A DNA stretch of 64,000 nt from JBBSNV01 sp964458605 (lineage in GTDB: Bacteria > Pseudomonadota > Alphaproteobacteria > Reyranellales > JAQSWP01), in NCBI GenBank assembly GCA_964458605.1, contig CAYWLS010000008.1, forward strand, positions 62,001 to 126,000, written 5' to 3'. A model generated the notes under the pieces. The model made no database searches. It saw nothing but the letters and a program-made list of their open reading frames with translations, and was not told where the DNA came from. A program made the position numbers and the translations under genes. This document shows, one piece after another, positions 24,254 to 38,212 of this stretch. Numbering within the stretch: the stretch's first letter is position 1; each line of letters begins with the position of its first letter.

Positions 24254-24727
24254 ATGCCGAATTTCATCGAACGCAGACGCGATTTCTATGCCGGCGCGCT
24301 GATGGCGCTGATCGGCATCGCCGCCGTCGCGATCGGCCAGCAATACGGAATCGGATCGCTCACGGCGATGAAACCGGGGTTCTTTCCCGTCGCTGTCGGT
24401 GCGCTGCTGGTCCTGGTCGGCATCGCCATCGCCGTCGTCGGCGGGCGCGGCGAGGAGCCGGACGCGGCGCACGCCGCAGTACCGCCCTGGGACTGGCGCG
24501 GAGGTTGCTGCATCCTCGCCGGCACGGTCAGCTTCATCGTGCTGGGCCGGTATCTGGGAATGGTACCCGCCACCTTCGCCTGCGTGTTGGTTTCGGCGCT
24601 GGGCGACCGCAAGATGGCGGTCGCCAATGCGGTGGTCCTTGCCATCGCCATCGCCGGATTCGGGGTCGTGCTGTTCCATTACCAACTGAAGATTCCCTTC
24701 CCGCTGTTTCGCTGGGGCACGTCATGA
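24254..24727 (+). CDS. tctB: TTT-family small membrane subunit TctB
   Basis: 157-residue protein with about four transmembrane segments (for example YAGALMALIGIAAVAIGQQY and VGALLVLVGIAIAVVGG) and the family pattern MKPGFFPVAVG. It forms the membrane unit of a tripartite tricarboxylate transporter with TctA. The RBS is AGAGGGA. Its stop overlaps the tctA start as ATGA. TctC is encoded apart, at 17544. Confidence 0.88.
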   Translation: MPNFIERRRDFYAGALMALIGIAAVAIGQQYGIGSLTAMKPGFFPVAVGALLVLVGIAIAVVGGRGEEPDAAHAAVPPWDWRGGCCILAGTVSFIVLGRYLGMVPATFACVLVSALGDRKMAVANAVVLAIAIAGFGVVLFHYQLKIPFPLFRWGTS

Positions 24728-26220
24728 TCGACACCGCGCTGACCGACCTGTGGCGCGGCTTCGAGGTCGCGCTCGACGGCACCAACGTCAAATGGTGCTT
24801 CGTCGGCGTGATGATCGGCAACATGGTGGGCGTCCTGCCCGGCATCGGCGTCATGGCGGCGGTCTCGATCCTGCTGCCGCTGACGTTCGGCATGCCGCCG
24901 GTCGCCGCCCTGCTGATGCTGGCCGGCATCTACTACGGCGCCCAATATGGCGGGGCGATCTGCTCGATCATCCTCAATCTGCCCTGCCATCCGCCGCATG
25001 CGGTGACCTGCCTCGACGGCTATCCCTTGACCATGCAAGGCCGCGGCGGCGTGGCGCTGTTCATCACCATGCTGTCGTCCTTCGTCGGCGCCTCCTTCGG
25101 CATCACGGTGATGATCTTCTTCGCGCCGGTGCTGGTGAAGCTGGCGCTGGAATTCGCCGATGTCGAGGTCTGCGCGCTGATGCTGCTGGGGATGCTGGCA
25201 GGCTCGACCCTGGCGCGCGGCTCGGCGCTGAAGGGTGTGGCGATGACCCTGCTCGGATTGCTGCTGGGCATGGTCGGCACCGACGTCAATACCGGCTTGC
25301 ACCGCTTCACCTTCGGCGAGAGCAAGCTCTACGACGGCATCGAGATCGTCGCCTTGGCGCTGGGACTGTTCGGCATCGCCGAGTTCCTCAAGAGCGTCAA
25401 CGCCGTCAATCCGCTCAATGCCGCCCTGACGCGCATCCGCATGCGCGACATGTGGCCCAGTCGGACGGATCTGAAGCAGGCCGCTTTCCCGATGATGCGC
25501 GGCACCCTGATCGGCAGCCTGTGCGCGCTGATCCCCGGCACCGGACCGACCATCGCCTCGTTCATCTCCTACGGCTTCGAAAAGCGCATCTCGCGCACGC
25601 CCGAACGCTTCGGCACCGGAGCCATCGCCGGCGTCGCCAGCCCCGAGGCCTCGACCCACTCCTCCGTGCAGGGCGATTTCATCCCGACCATGTGCCTGGG
25701 CATTCCAGGCGATGCGGTGATGGCGCTGATGCTGGGCGCTCTGCTGATCCAGGGCATCACCCCCGGTCCGCAGCTGATCACCGAACACCCCGACCTGTTC
25801 TGGGGGCTGATCGCCAGCTTCTGGGTGGGCAACATCATGCTGGTGATCCTGAACGTGCCGATGATCGGCCTTTGGGTGAAGCTGCTGGAAATCCCCTATC
25901 GGTATCTCTATCCCAGCGCGCTGTTCTTCATCTGCATCGGCGTGTACAGCGCCAACAACGATCTGTTCCTGGTCAAGGAGGCCCTGGTGATCGGGGTGAT
26001 CGGCTACATCCTGCTTCGCCTGGGCTTCCATCCCGCGCCCGTATTGTTGGGCTTCGTTTTGGGCTCGCGCTTCGAAGAGGGATTTCGCCGCTCCATGCTG
26101 TTCTCGCATGGCGACTTGATGGTCTATTTGACCCACCCGGTCAGCGCCGGCTTCCTGGGATTGGCAGTCGGACTGATCGGCATTCAGGTCTATAGCGCCG
26201 CCAGGCGGCGCCGGCGCTAG
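24724..26220 (+). CDS. tctA: TTT-family large membrane subunit TctA
   Basis: 498-residue polytopic membrane protein, the usual TctA length. Family motifs are GVLPGIGVMAAVSILLPLTF near the N-terminus, YYGAQYGGAICSIILNLP, and the second repeat with PGTGPTIASFISYG and GVASPEASTHSSVQGDFIP. It moves carboxylates with a cation, using the TctC receptor. It sits last in the tetR-tctB-tctA unit, so uptake and degradation of the substrate are probably induced together. Confidence 0.94.
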   Translation: MIDTALTDLWRGFEVALDGTNVKWCFVGVMIGNMVGVLPGIGVMAAVSILLPLTFGMPPVAALLMLAGIYYGAQYGGAICSIILNLPCHPPHAVTCLDGYPLTMQGRGGVALFITMLSSFVGASFGITVMIFFAPVLVKLALEFADVEVCALMLLGMLAGSTLARGSALKGVAMTLLGLLLGMVGTDVNTGLHRFTFGESKLYDGIEIVALALGLFGIAEFLKSVNAVNPLNAALTRIRMRDMWPSRTDLKQAAFPMMRGTLIGSLCALIPGTGPTIASFISYGFEKRISRTPERFGTGAIAGVASPEASTHSSVQGDFIPTMCLGIPGDAVMALMLGALLIQGITPGPQLITEHPDLFWGLIASFWVGNIMLVILNVPMIGLWVKLLEIPYRYLYPSALFFICIGVYSANNDLFLVKEALVIGVIGYILLRLGFHPAPVLLGFVLGSRFEEGFRRSMLFSHGDLMVYLTHPVSAGFLGLAVGLIGIQVYSAARRRRR

Positions 26221-26354
26221 GGCGTCGCCAGACGGGCCCGCCGCACGGTCGGCCCCGGCTCGCTTGGCCTTGAGCGCGCGCCTTCTCAGGAGGCCGGTTT
26301 CTAAACTCTGCGACCAGCGTGCGACCAGTAAAGCGACGCCGATCGGCTAAGTGT

Positions 26355-26429
26355 TGGTGAGCGCGGAGGGGATCGAACCCTCGACCCTCTGATTAAAAGT
26401 CAGATGCTCTACCGCTGAGCTACGCGCTC
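26355..26429 (-). tRNA. tRNA-Lys (anticodon UUU)
   Basis: Minus-strand cloverleaf. The 7-bp acceptor stem GAGCGCG/CGCGCTC, D-arm GCTC-AGCGGTA-GAGC, anticodon arm CTGACTTTTAATCAG with anticodon TTT, and T-arm with GGTTCGATCC are all intact. Discriminator A is followed by an encoded CCA (complement of 26355-26357). Nothing resembling an integrated element is attached to its 3' end. Confidence 0.96.
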
Positions 26430-26551
26430 CAATCCTGTCGATCCGCCCCTGCAAATCCACATCGGGCCGATCGCGGCGGCCTCGGTATAGGCCGTCATGT
26501 CCGTACGGTCAATCGCCAGAAATCCCCCGCCGGACCGCCGGCGGCGCACCC

Positions 26552-27076
26552 TCAATTGGTTCTGGCCAGATTGAGTTCGTTGAACTTGGCCGTGAGCCGG
26601 GCATGCACGCGCTTCGACACGAAATGCGACACGTCCCCGCCCAGCCGGCCGATATCCTTGACCAGGCTGGAAGCGATGAACTGGTGCCGCTCGGAGGCCA
26701 TCAGGAACACCGTCTCGATGTCCGGCTTCAGCTTGGCGTTCATGCTGGCCATCTGGATTTCGTATTCGAAGTCGGACACGGCGCGCAGGCCACGGAAAAT
26801 CACGTTGGCGTTCATGGCATGGGCGAAGTCGACCAGCAGGCCCTGGAACGGCTCGACCGTGACACGCTGGCCCAGCCCGTCCGGCATGGCGGCGATATCC
26901 TCGCGCAGGATCTCGACCCGCTCCTCGACGGTGAACAGCGGGCCTTTGCCGATATTGATCGCCGGCCCCACCACCAGATTGTCGACCAGCCGCGCCGCGC
27001 GGCGGATGATCTCGGAATGGCCGTTGGTGATTGGATCGAACGTGCCGGGGTAGACCCCGATGCGATGCTGCGCCAT
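26552..27076 (-). CDS. coaD: Phosphopantetheine adenylyltransferase
   Basis: 174-residue enzyme of the fourth step of coenzyme A synthesis, joining ATP and 4'-phosphopantetheine to dephospho-CoA. The nucleotidyltransferase motif GVYPGTFDPITNGH is at residues 7-20. IFRGLRAVSDFEYEIQMA and the C-terminal ASSLVKDIGRLGGDV are standard. The ATG follows GGGGGAG. It lies 125 bp downstream of gyrA on the same strand, an arrangement common in alphaproteobacteria. Confidence 0.96.
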   Translation of the reverse strand: MAQHRIGVYPGTFDPITNGHSEIIRRAARLVDNLVVGPAINIGKGPLFTVEERVEILREDIAAMPDGLGQRVTVEPFQGLLVDFAHAMNANVIFRGLRAVSDFEYEIQMASMNAKLKPDIETVFLMASERHQFIASSLVKDIGRLGGDVSHFVSKRVHARLTAKFNELNLARTN

Positions 27077-27201
27077 GACAACTCCCCCAACGCTTCCGGC
27101 GACCCTGCCGCCAACCCCCGTCCGCGGCGGTTAGACTCTTACCGCGCCTCGACCGGGCTTGGCCATGCGTATTTGCCGGGCGCCGATGGAGCAAGACCGG
27201 C

Positions 27202-30048
<2,847 letters not shown>

Positions 30049-30334
30049 TGCCTGGACTTTTCACTGCTGCCGGGCGTGGCGAGAAGCTCGCGCTACGCCC
30101 TGGAATGGGGACGCCGGACCGTAGCAAAACCGGCCCCGATTCACCATCAATTTCGGCACCGCAAAGCCGCCATTAACCGATTGATATCGTTTTGAAATCC
30201 GCCACAAATCGCGACGATCCACAAAGCGCCGGCCAGGCGATCCCGGCGGGCTCTTCCGATGGCTTCCAAAAGCCCGCCGAAAGCTCGGCGCCAATCGGCT
30301 TCGCCGGCCCTCGGGCCGCTTTCCCGCCCGCCGG

Positions 30335-32935
30335 TCAGCGGTCGCTGTCGTGGTCGATCAGCGTCTCGATCATGCGGCGCAGCGCTTCGAGCTCGTAGGG
30401 CTTTTCCAGCACCTGAACTCGATCGGACAGCAGTCCTGCCAGGGCCTCGCGCGAACGGCCGGTGATGAGGACGGCCGGCAGGCCCGGACGCGCGGCGCGC
30501 GCCTTCTGCACCAGTTCGCCGCCATTCATGCCCGGCAGGCCGTAATCTGTCAGAAGCACGGCGATCTCGCCGCTGCGCGCCAGAATCTGCAGGGCGCTGT
30601 CGCCGCCGCCGGCTTCCAGCACCTCGTAGCCGCAGTCGCGCAGATACTCGCTGGTGCTGAGCCTTATCAGCGCATCGTCCTCGACCACCAGCACGGCGGG
30701 CCGCTTGGCGGCCGGCGCCACCGCGGCCTTGGGCAGGGCAGCGATCGTGGTCAACACCGGCGGCGGCGCCGGCGAGCGTGGCGCCGCGCCCGGCCGCTTG
30801 CCGAGCGCGGTGCGGATCTTGCGCGCCAGATCGTCCTGGCGATAGGGCTTGCTCAGCAGCAGGACGCCCTCGTCGAGACGGCCGTCATGGATGATGGCGT
30901 TCTCGGTGTAGCCCGACGTATACAGCACCGCCATGTTGGGCAGCCGCGTCTGCGCCTCGCGGACGAATTCGCGCGTCTTGATCTGGCCCGGCATCACCAC
31001 ATCGGTGAACAACAGGTCGACCACCGCGCCGCTCGCCAGGATGGCCAGCGCGGCATCGGCGCTGTCGGCCTGCAGCACCCGGTAGTTCAGCCCGACCAGC
31101 ATATCGACCACGCCGGACCGCACCGCCGCGTCGTCTTCGACCACCAGCACCGTCTCGCCGTCGCCATGCTCGGCCCGCGACAGCGGCTCGACATCGACGG
31201 CCTCGGCCAGCTTGGTGCGCGGCATGTAGAGCTTGATCGTCGTGCCGTGGCCAGGCTCGCTATAGATCTTGACATGCCCGCCCGACTGCTTGACGTAGCC
31301 GTAGACCTGGCTCAGGCCCAGCCCGGTGCCCTCGCCTTCGGCCTTGGTGGTGAAGAACGGCTCGAAGGCTCGCGCGATGGTGTCGGCCGTCATGCCCACG
31401 CCGGTATCGCTGACCGCCAGCATGACGTACTGGCCCGGCTGTACCTCGACATGCTCCGCGGCATAGACCTCGTCGAGGAAGGCATTGGCCACTTCGATGG
31501 TCAGCTTGCCGCCCTCCGGCATGGCGTCGCGGGCGTTGATTGCGAGGTTGAGGACGGCGTTCTCGACCTGGCTGATGTCGGCCATCGCCGTCCACAACCC
31601 GCCCGCCACCACGGTCTCGACCTCGATGCGCTCGCCCAGCGAACGCTTCAGCAGGTCGGTCATGCCGCGCACCAGCTTGCCCAGATCGATCGGCCGGGGA
31701 TCGAGCGGCTGACGGCGCGCAAAGGCCAGGAGCTGGCGCGTCAGGCGTGCGCCGCGCTCGGTGCCGGCGATCGCCGCCTGGAGCCGGCGGGAGATGCGTT
31801 CGTCGCCCTTGAAGTCCTTCGACAGCAGGTCGAGATTGCTGCCGATCACCTGCAGCAGGTTGTTGAAGTCGTGGGCCACGCCGCCGGTCAGGTGGCCGAC
31901 GGCTTCCAGCTTCTGCGACTGGCGGATGATGTTTTCGGCGCGATTGCGCCGCGTCACGTCCTCGACCGACACCAGCAGTCCGCCGTCGGGCATGATGTCG
32001 CGCACCACCTCGACCTCGCGCGCACCGACATTGACCAATAGCGGCACGGGTGGCGAACCGACCGGCGCCGACGCAACCGGCAGATTGTCCAGCGCGCGTT
32101 GCGGGCGCTGCGCTTCGGCGGCGTGCAGGATCTTGAGTGTGGTGCCCGGAACCGCCAGCTCGTCGGAGAAGTCCAGCAGGTTGAAGAAATTGCGGTTGAA
32201 CGCCGACAGCCGCCCCGACGGGCTGAAGAAAGCGATGCCATCGCGAATGTTGTCCAGCGTGGCCTGCAGCACGGTGCTCTGGCGCTCCATGCGGCGCTCG
32301 GCGCGACGCAGGCGCAAGTTGCTGACCATCAGCACCAGCGAGCCGATCACAATCACCAGCAGGCCCAGCACGCTGCCGGCCACCGCCACCACCAGCACGC
32401 GATGCTGCGTTTCGTCGGACTGCTCCAGCCGGGCGTTGAGCTTGCGGCTTTCCTCGCCGGTCATTTCGTTGATCAGGCCGCGGATGTCGTCCATCAGCTT
32501 CTTGCCCGAATCGGTCAGCACCAGTTCGCGCGCCGCGTCGAAGCTCTGTTTCTGCGCCATGTCGACCGTGGTCTGCAGTTCCTGGACCTTCTGCGCCACC
32601 AACTGGCTCAGCGTCGCCATGCGGCGCTGCTGCGCCGGATCGCCGTCAACGAGCTGGCCAAGCCGGGACAGGCCTTCGGCGATGGCCGGTCGGGCTTCGT
32701 GGTAGGGCGCGAGGTAGTTGGGCCGCTGGGTAAGGATGTAGCCGCGTTGCCCGGTCTCGGCCGCCTGCACGGCGTTGAGCAGGTCCTGGGCGGCATCGAT
32801 CACGCTATCGGTGCGGACGAGGAGGGCGCGGTTTTCGCGCAGATTGCTGCTGAACTGGACCGTCAGATAAGCCGCCAAGGCCAGCAGCAGCAGCACCGGC
32901 ATCAGCACGAACAGGATACGGCCCGCCGATCGCAT
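30335..32935 (-). CDS. CHASE3 hybrid sensor histidine kinase with two receiver domains
   Basis: 866-residue inner-membrane sensor. A first membrane helix (about residues 6-28), a periplasmic CHASE3 domain with ETGQRGYILT, and a second helix (about 179-206) are followed by a PAS-like domain. Next come a HisKA domain with the phospho-acceptor H355 (GGVAHDFNNLL), an ATPase domain (SDTGVGM, GEGTGLGLS), and two receiver domains with phospho-aspartates D645 and D797. The ATG at 32935 has GGGGAAGAG upstream; an ATG at 32962 lacks such a site. No DNA-binding partner is adjacent, so output may go through an unlinked regulator or the second receiver. The signal is unknown. Confidence 0.9.
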   Translation of the reverse strand: MRSAGRILFVLMPVLLLLALAAYLTVQFSSNLRENRALLVRTDSVIDAAQDLLNAVQAAETGQRGYILTQRPNYLAPYHEARPAIAEGLSRLGQLVDGDPAQQRRMATLSQLVAQKVQELQTTVDMAQKQSFDAARELVLTDSGKKLMDDIRGLINEMTGEESRKLNARLEQSDETQHRVLVVAVAGSVLGLLVIVIGSLVLMVSNLRLRRAERRMERQSTVLQATLDNIRDGIAFFSPSGRLSAFNRNFFNLLDFSDELAVPGTTLKILHAAEAQRPQRALDNLPVASAPVGSPPVPLLVNVGAREVEVVRDIMPDGGLLVSVEDVTRRNRAENIIRQSQKLEAVGHLTGGVAHDFNNLLQVIGSNLDLLSKDFKGDERISRRLQAAIAGTERGARLTRQLLAFARRQPLDPRPIDLGKLVRGMTDLLKRSLGERIEVETVVAGGLWTAMADISQVENAVLNLAINARDAMPEGGKLTIEVANAFLDEVYAAEHVEVQPGQYVMLAVSDTGVGMTADTIARAFEPFFTTKAEGEGTGLGLSQVYGYVKQSGGHVKIYSEPGHGTTIKLYMPRTKLAEAVDVEPLSRAEHGDGETVLVVEDDAAVRSGVVDMLVGLNYRVLQADSADAALAILASGAVVDLLFTDVVMPGQIKTREFVREAQTRLPNMAVLYTSGYTENAIIHDGRLDEGVLLLSKPYRQDDLARKIRTALGKRPGAAPRSPAPPPVLTTIAALPKAAVAPAAKRPAVLVVEDDALIRLSTSEYLRDCGYEVLEAGGGDSALQILARSGEIAVLLTDYGLPGMNGGELVQKARAARPGLPAVLITGRSREALAGLLSDRVQVLEKPYELEALRRMIETLIDHDSDR

Positions 32936-33093
32936 GACTCTTCCCCAGCTTCTTCTTGTCATCGCGCCGTTGCGCTAGCGAGTGGTAGAGGCCAAACGCC
33001 GGCACTGGCCGGCAGCCGCAGACATTATCCTCGCCTCACGCCTGCGTAAACCGCTTCGGCGGAGAGATCCCGCGCAATGCCGCGGAACCCAGG

Positions 33094-33171
33094 CACAATC
33101 GGTCCGTTTCGGCATCGCCATGCCGCTGCCCACGCACAACCGGTCCGTTTCGGCATGGCGATGCCGCTGCC
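33094..33171. repeat. Two direct copies of a ~30-bp palindromic repeat, 41-bp period
   Basis: Copies at 33101-33130 and 33142-33171 share GGTCCGTTTCGGCAT, a short variable core, and ATGCCGCTGCC. Each contains a hairpin, GGCAT-CGCC-ATGCC in the first and GGCAT-GGCG-ATGCC in the second. The loop of one is the inverse complement of the other. It looks like a small REP-type intergenic element. Confidence 0.6.
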
Positions 33172-33239
33172 ATCGTGGCACGGTCGCTCATGGCCCAATC
33201 GCTGGCACAACCGCCCGACCGGCCACCCCTTCCCGCTCC

Positions 33240-33420
33240 ATCGCCCGACGGCACGGCGGTGCCGGCGGGCGAGCAGCCGGCCCGGCCACGAGGCGGCGCC
33301 ATCGATATCGGCGCGGCCGGCTGCACTGCCGCCGTTCATATCGTGCATCGCGCGCAGCGCTGTGGGCATCAGCTCGTAGCGCGCGCCCAGCACCCGCCGA
33401 TAGAGCGAGGGCGCGACCTG
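33240..33420 (-). pseudogene. Possible remnant of a DUF4166-domain gene (N-terminal fragment)
   Basis: On the minus strand from 33420 the frame reads QVAPSLYRRVLGARYELM, then PTALRAMHDMNGG and AAGRADIDG. From memory this matches the start of DUF4166 proteins (a Y-x2-L-L-G block, L-x-P-x-L-R-x-x-H, then GRA-x-V/I-x-x-G). Downstream the similarity fades into arginine-rich frame-shifted sequence and the repeat pair at 33101, and upstream it runs into the 27-bp tandem repeats. There is no start codon in a sensible place. I read it as a decayed gene. Confidence 0.35.
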
Positions 33421-33450
33421 GCCCGACCGGTCGCCGGTAGAGTCATAACC

Positions 33451-33531
33451 GCAGTTCACGTCGCCTGGGATGATAACGCAGCCCACGTCGCCTAGGATGG
33501 TATCGCGGCTCGCGTCGCCTGGGATGGTGAT
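33451..33531. repeat. Three tandem copies of a 27-bp unit
   Basis: Units at 33451-33477, 33478-33504 and 33505-33531 share the core CGTCGCCTGGGATGGT with a few changes each. A partial fourth copy may precede them (ATAACC near 33445). There are no spacers, so it is not a CRISPR array. Because 27 is a multiple of three, all minus-strand frames stay open and give a 9-residue repeat such as VIIPGDVNC, but no ribosome site or start supports translation. A further inverted repeat (33559-33573 with 33588-33600) lies between it and ssb. Confidence 0.75.
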
Positions 33532-33614
33532 GGGGTCCCGGGTCGGCCTGGGTCGGCACGCCACCGGCCATCGCGCGGACCGGGGCACGATGGCGTGGCG
33601 TCTGTCCGTCCCGA

Positions 33615-34088
33615 TCAGAACGGAATGTCGTCGTCCAGATCGCCCTTGCCGCCGCGAGTCGGGGCTGGTGGCGCGCCACCGCCGTCGTCCATGCCCCCGC
33701 CGTAATCGCTGCCCATGTCGCCGCCGCCGCCGCCGCTGCGGCCATCGAGCATGGTCATGACGCCGTTGAAGCGCGGCAACACGACTTCGGTGGTGTATTT
33801 CTCGACGCCGGACTGGTCGGTCCATTTGCGGGTCTGCAGCTGGCCTTCCAGATAGACCTTGGAACCCTTGCGCAGGTATTTCTGCGCGGTTTCGGCCAGC
33901 CGCTCGTTGAAGATCACCACGCGATGCCATTCGGTGCGCTCCTTGCGCTCGCCCGAGGCCTTGTCGCGCCAGTTCTCCGACGTCGCCACCGAAAGCTGCA
34001 CGATCAGGCCGCCCGCCTGGGTGTGCCGCACCTCAGGATCGCGACCCAGATTGCCGACCAGAATGACCTTGTTGACGCTGCCCGCCAT
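33615..34088 (-). CDS. ssb: Single-stranded DNA-binding protein
   Basis: 157-residue SSB. The N-terminal OB fold (about residues 1-112) contains NKVILVGNLGRDPEVRHTQ and SKVYLEGQLQTRKWTDQSG. It is followed by a short glycine-rich linker and the acidic protein-recruiting tip DLDDDIPF. It coats single-stranded DNA in replication and repair. No LexA-type site was seen upstream. The downstream side is a repeat-rich, decayed stretch. Confidence 0.97.
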   Translation of the reverse strand: MAGSVNKVILVGNLGRDPEVRHTQAGGLIVQLSVATSENWRDKASGERKERTEWHRVVIFNERLAETAQKYLRKGSKVYLEGQLQTRKWTDQSGVEKYTTEVVLPRFNGVMTMLDGRSGGGGGDMGSDYGGGMDDGGGAPPAPTRGGKGDLDDDIPF

Positions 34089-34206
34089 TTGCCCCGTCCA
34101 TTTCCATATGTTGGCGCGACTTTAGCGCCCCGCCCGATCCGGCGCCACCGTCACGCCGCCGCAGATATTAACAGGGTCGTCTACGGTTGCATATATTCCG
34201 TTAATA

Positions 34207-34761
34207 CTACTTATACTTGTGGCCGGCATGGTCGTGGGAATGGTCATGACCGTGGGAATTGTCATGGCCGTGGCCATGGCTGTGGTCGTGCGGATGGGGA
34301 TGGATGGGATCGACCCAGTACACCGTTTCGGGCTTTTCGACCGGCTCGATATCGAGGTTGACCGCGACCGGATCCTGGCCCGACCGCAGCAGCACGCATT
34401 GCAGGTCGTTGTCGGCGCTGGCGTTGATCTCCTGGTGCGGCACATAAGGCGGCACATAGATGAAATCGCCCGGTCCGGCCTCGGCGACGTATTCCAGATT
34501 GTCGCCCCAGCGCATGCGGGCGCGCCCCGACACGACGTAGATGACGCTCTCGAGCTCGCCATGATGATGGGCGCCGGTCTTGGCGTTGGCATGGATGGTG
34601 ACGGTGCCGGCCCAGATCTTCTGCGCCCCGACGCGGGCGTGATTGATGGCCGCCTGGCGATACATGCCGGGCGTCTGGGCGGTGTTGGGATCGAGCTTGT
34701 CGCCGGGGATCACGCGCACCCCGTTGTCGCGCCAATCGGTCGTCTGCTTGGAATCGGTCAT
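34207..34761 (-). CDS. Cupin-domain protein with a histidine-rich C-terminal tail
   Basis: 184-residue protein. Residues about 45-135 form a single cupin barrel with metal-ligand motif TGAHHHGELESVIYVV and, later, GDFIYVPPYVPHQEIN. After about residue 150 the tail becomes very rich in histidine (HPHPHDHSHGHGHDNSHGHD and onward), which should bind zinc, nickel or copper. The ATG at 34761 follows GGAGGG. Cupins range from oxygenases to sugar isomerases and sensors, so the function is not assigned. The tail is a natural metal store or sensor candidate. Confidence 0.82.
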   Translation of the reverse strand: MTDSKQTTDWRDNGVRVIPGDKLDPNTAQTPGMYRQAAINHARVGAQKIWAGTVTIHANAKTGAHHHGELESVIYVVSGRARMRWGDNLEYVAEAGPGDFIYVPPYVPHQEINASADNDLQCVLLRSGQDPVAVNLDIEPVEKPETVYWVDPIHPHPHDHSHGHGHDNSHGHDHSHDHAGHKYK

Positions 34762-35072
34762 CTTTGGTCCCTCCGTCGGCCCGCTTCTACCCGCTTCGGC
34801 CAGCACTTGACCGTCCTCTTACACGGTCCGGGCTGCCGGCGAAATGCTGGCAATGGCCCCACCGAAAAGGCGGAAAAGTCATACGCCGGTCCAGTCCTTT
34901 GCGCGGCACCCAGATACCCACAGCGGGCAGGGCTTTTCCACCCTCGCCAAAGCGCAGGCCGGACGCATAATGCAAGCAGATCTGCGGTTTTGGCACTGGC
35001 AATAAACCCGTGCCATTGCCATGTATCGGGGCTCCCCAATCGCCGGCAGGGCAGCGGAATTCCAGCGTTTCC
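34762..35072. other. Gene-free divergent region between the cupin gene and uvrA
   Basis: 311 bp that must hold the promoters of both genes. I looked for a GTTC-N7-GTTC or GAAC-N7-GTTC SOS box ahead of uvrA, as expected in alphaproteobacteria, and saw none. The patch near 34964-35010 is AT-richer and may be the uvrA promoter. Nothing else is recognised. Confidence 0.4.
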
Positions 35073-37931
<2,859 letters not shown>

Positions 37932-37962
37932 CTACGCTGGTAAAATTGCTCGATCTGCGTTA

Positions 37963-37976
37963 GGTTACATGTAACC
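37963..37976. promoter_or_regulatory. Palindromic operator of the toxin-antitoxin pair
   Basis: A perfect 14-bp palindrome, GGTTACATGTAACC, 11 bp before the antitoxin start. Toxin-antitoxin operons are normally repressed by antitoxin or complex bound at such a site. The preceding 37940-37960 bases are AT-rich and could be the promoter. Confidence 0.7.
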
Positions 37977-37987
37977 AGGAGCGCGAT

Positions 37988-38212
37988 ATGCCGACAGCGC
38001 CAAATCCCAAGTCGTCCCGTATAAAGGTGCGTGAGCATCGCGAGCGCTTGCGGCAGCAAGGTTTGCGGCCAATCCAAATCTGGGTGCCGGACGTCCGCTC
38101 CCCGTCGTTCAAGGCCCAAGCCCGACGTCAATCGCGTCTTATAGGCGCCAGCGCTGCCGAGCGTGACGATCAAGTTTTCATCGATGATATATCCGAACTC
38201 AGCGATCAATGA
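37988..38212 (+). CDS. Antitoxin MazE-like protein (DUF3018-type)
   Basis: 74-residue protein with RIKVREHRERLRQQGLRPIQ, then IWVPDVRSPSF and a polar acidic C-terminus (VFIDDISELSD) that could wrap the toxin. This matches the small DUF3018-type antitoxins paired with MazF. It overlaps the toxin gene by 4 bases. Base use is clearly less GC-rich than in neighbouring genes, suggesting acquisition. Confidence 0.82.
   Translation: MPTAPNPKSSRIKVREHRERLRQQGLRPIQIWVPDVRSPSFKAQARRQSRLIGASAAERDDQVFIDDISELSDQ

Noticed and set aside
26221..26430. Integrated element at tRNA-Lys
   Set aside because: Only a short tandem GCGACCAG lies nearby; there is no integrase, no second att copy and no change of base composition.
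33451..33531. CRISPR-like array
   Set aside because: The three 27-bp units are directly adjacent with no spacers, and no cas gene is present.
33025..33930. A 301-codon minus-strand open frame running into ssb
   Set aside because: It overlaps ssb in another frame, is Arg/Gly-rich without a domain, and gains length from the 27-bp repeats. Only a short DUF4166-like piece inside it looks meaningful.
34762..35072. LexA/SOS box before uvrA
   Set aside because: I searched by eye for GTTC-N7-GTTC and GAAC-type boxes and saw none.
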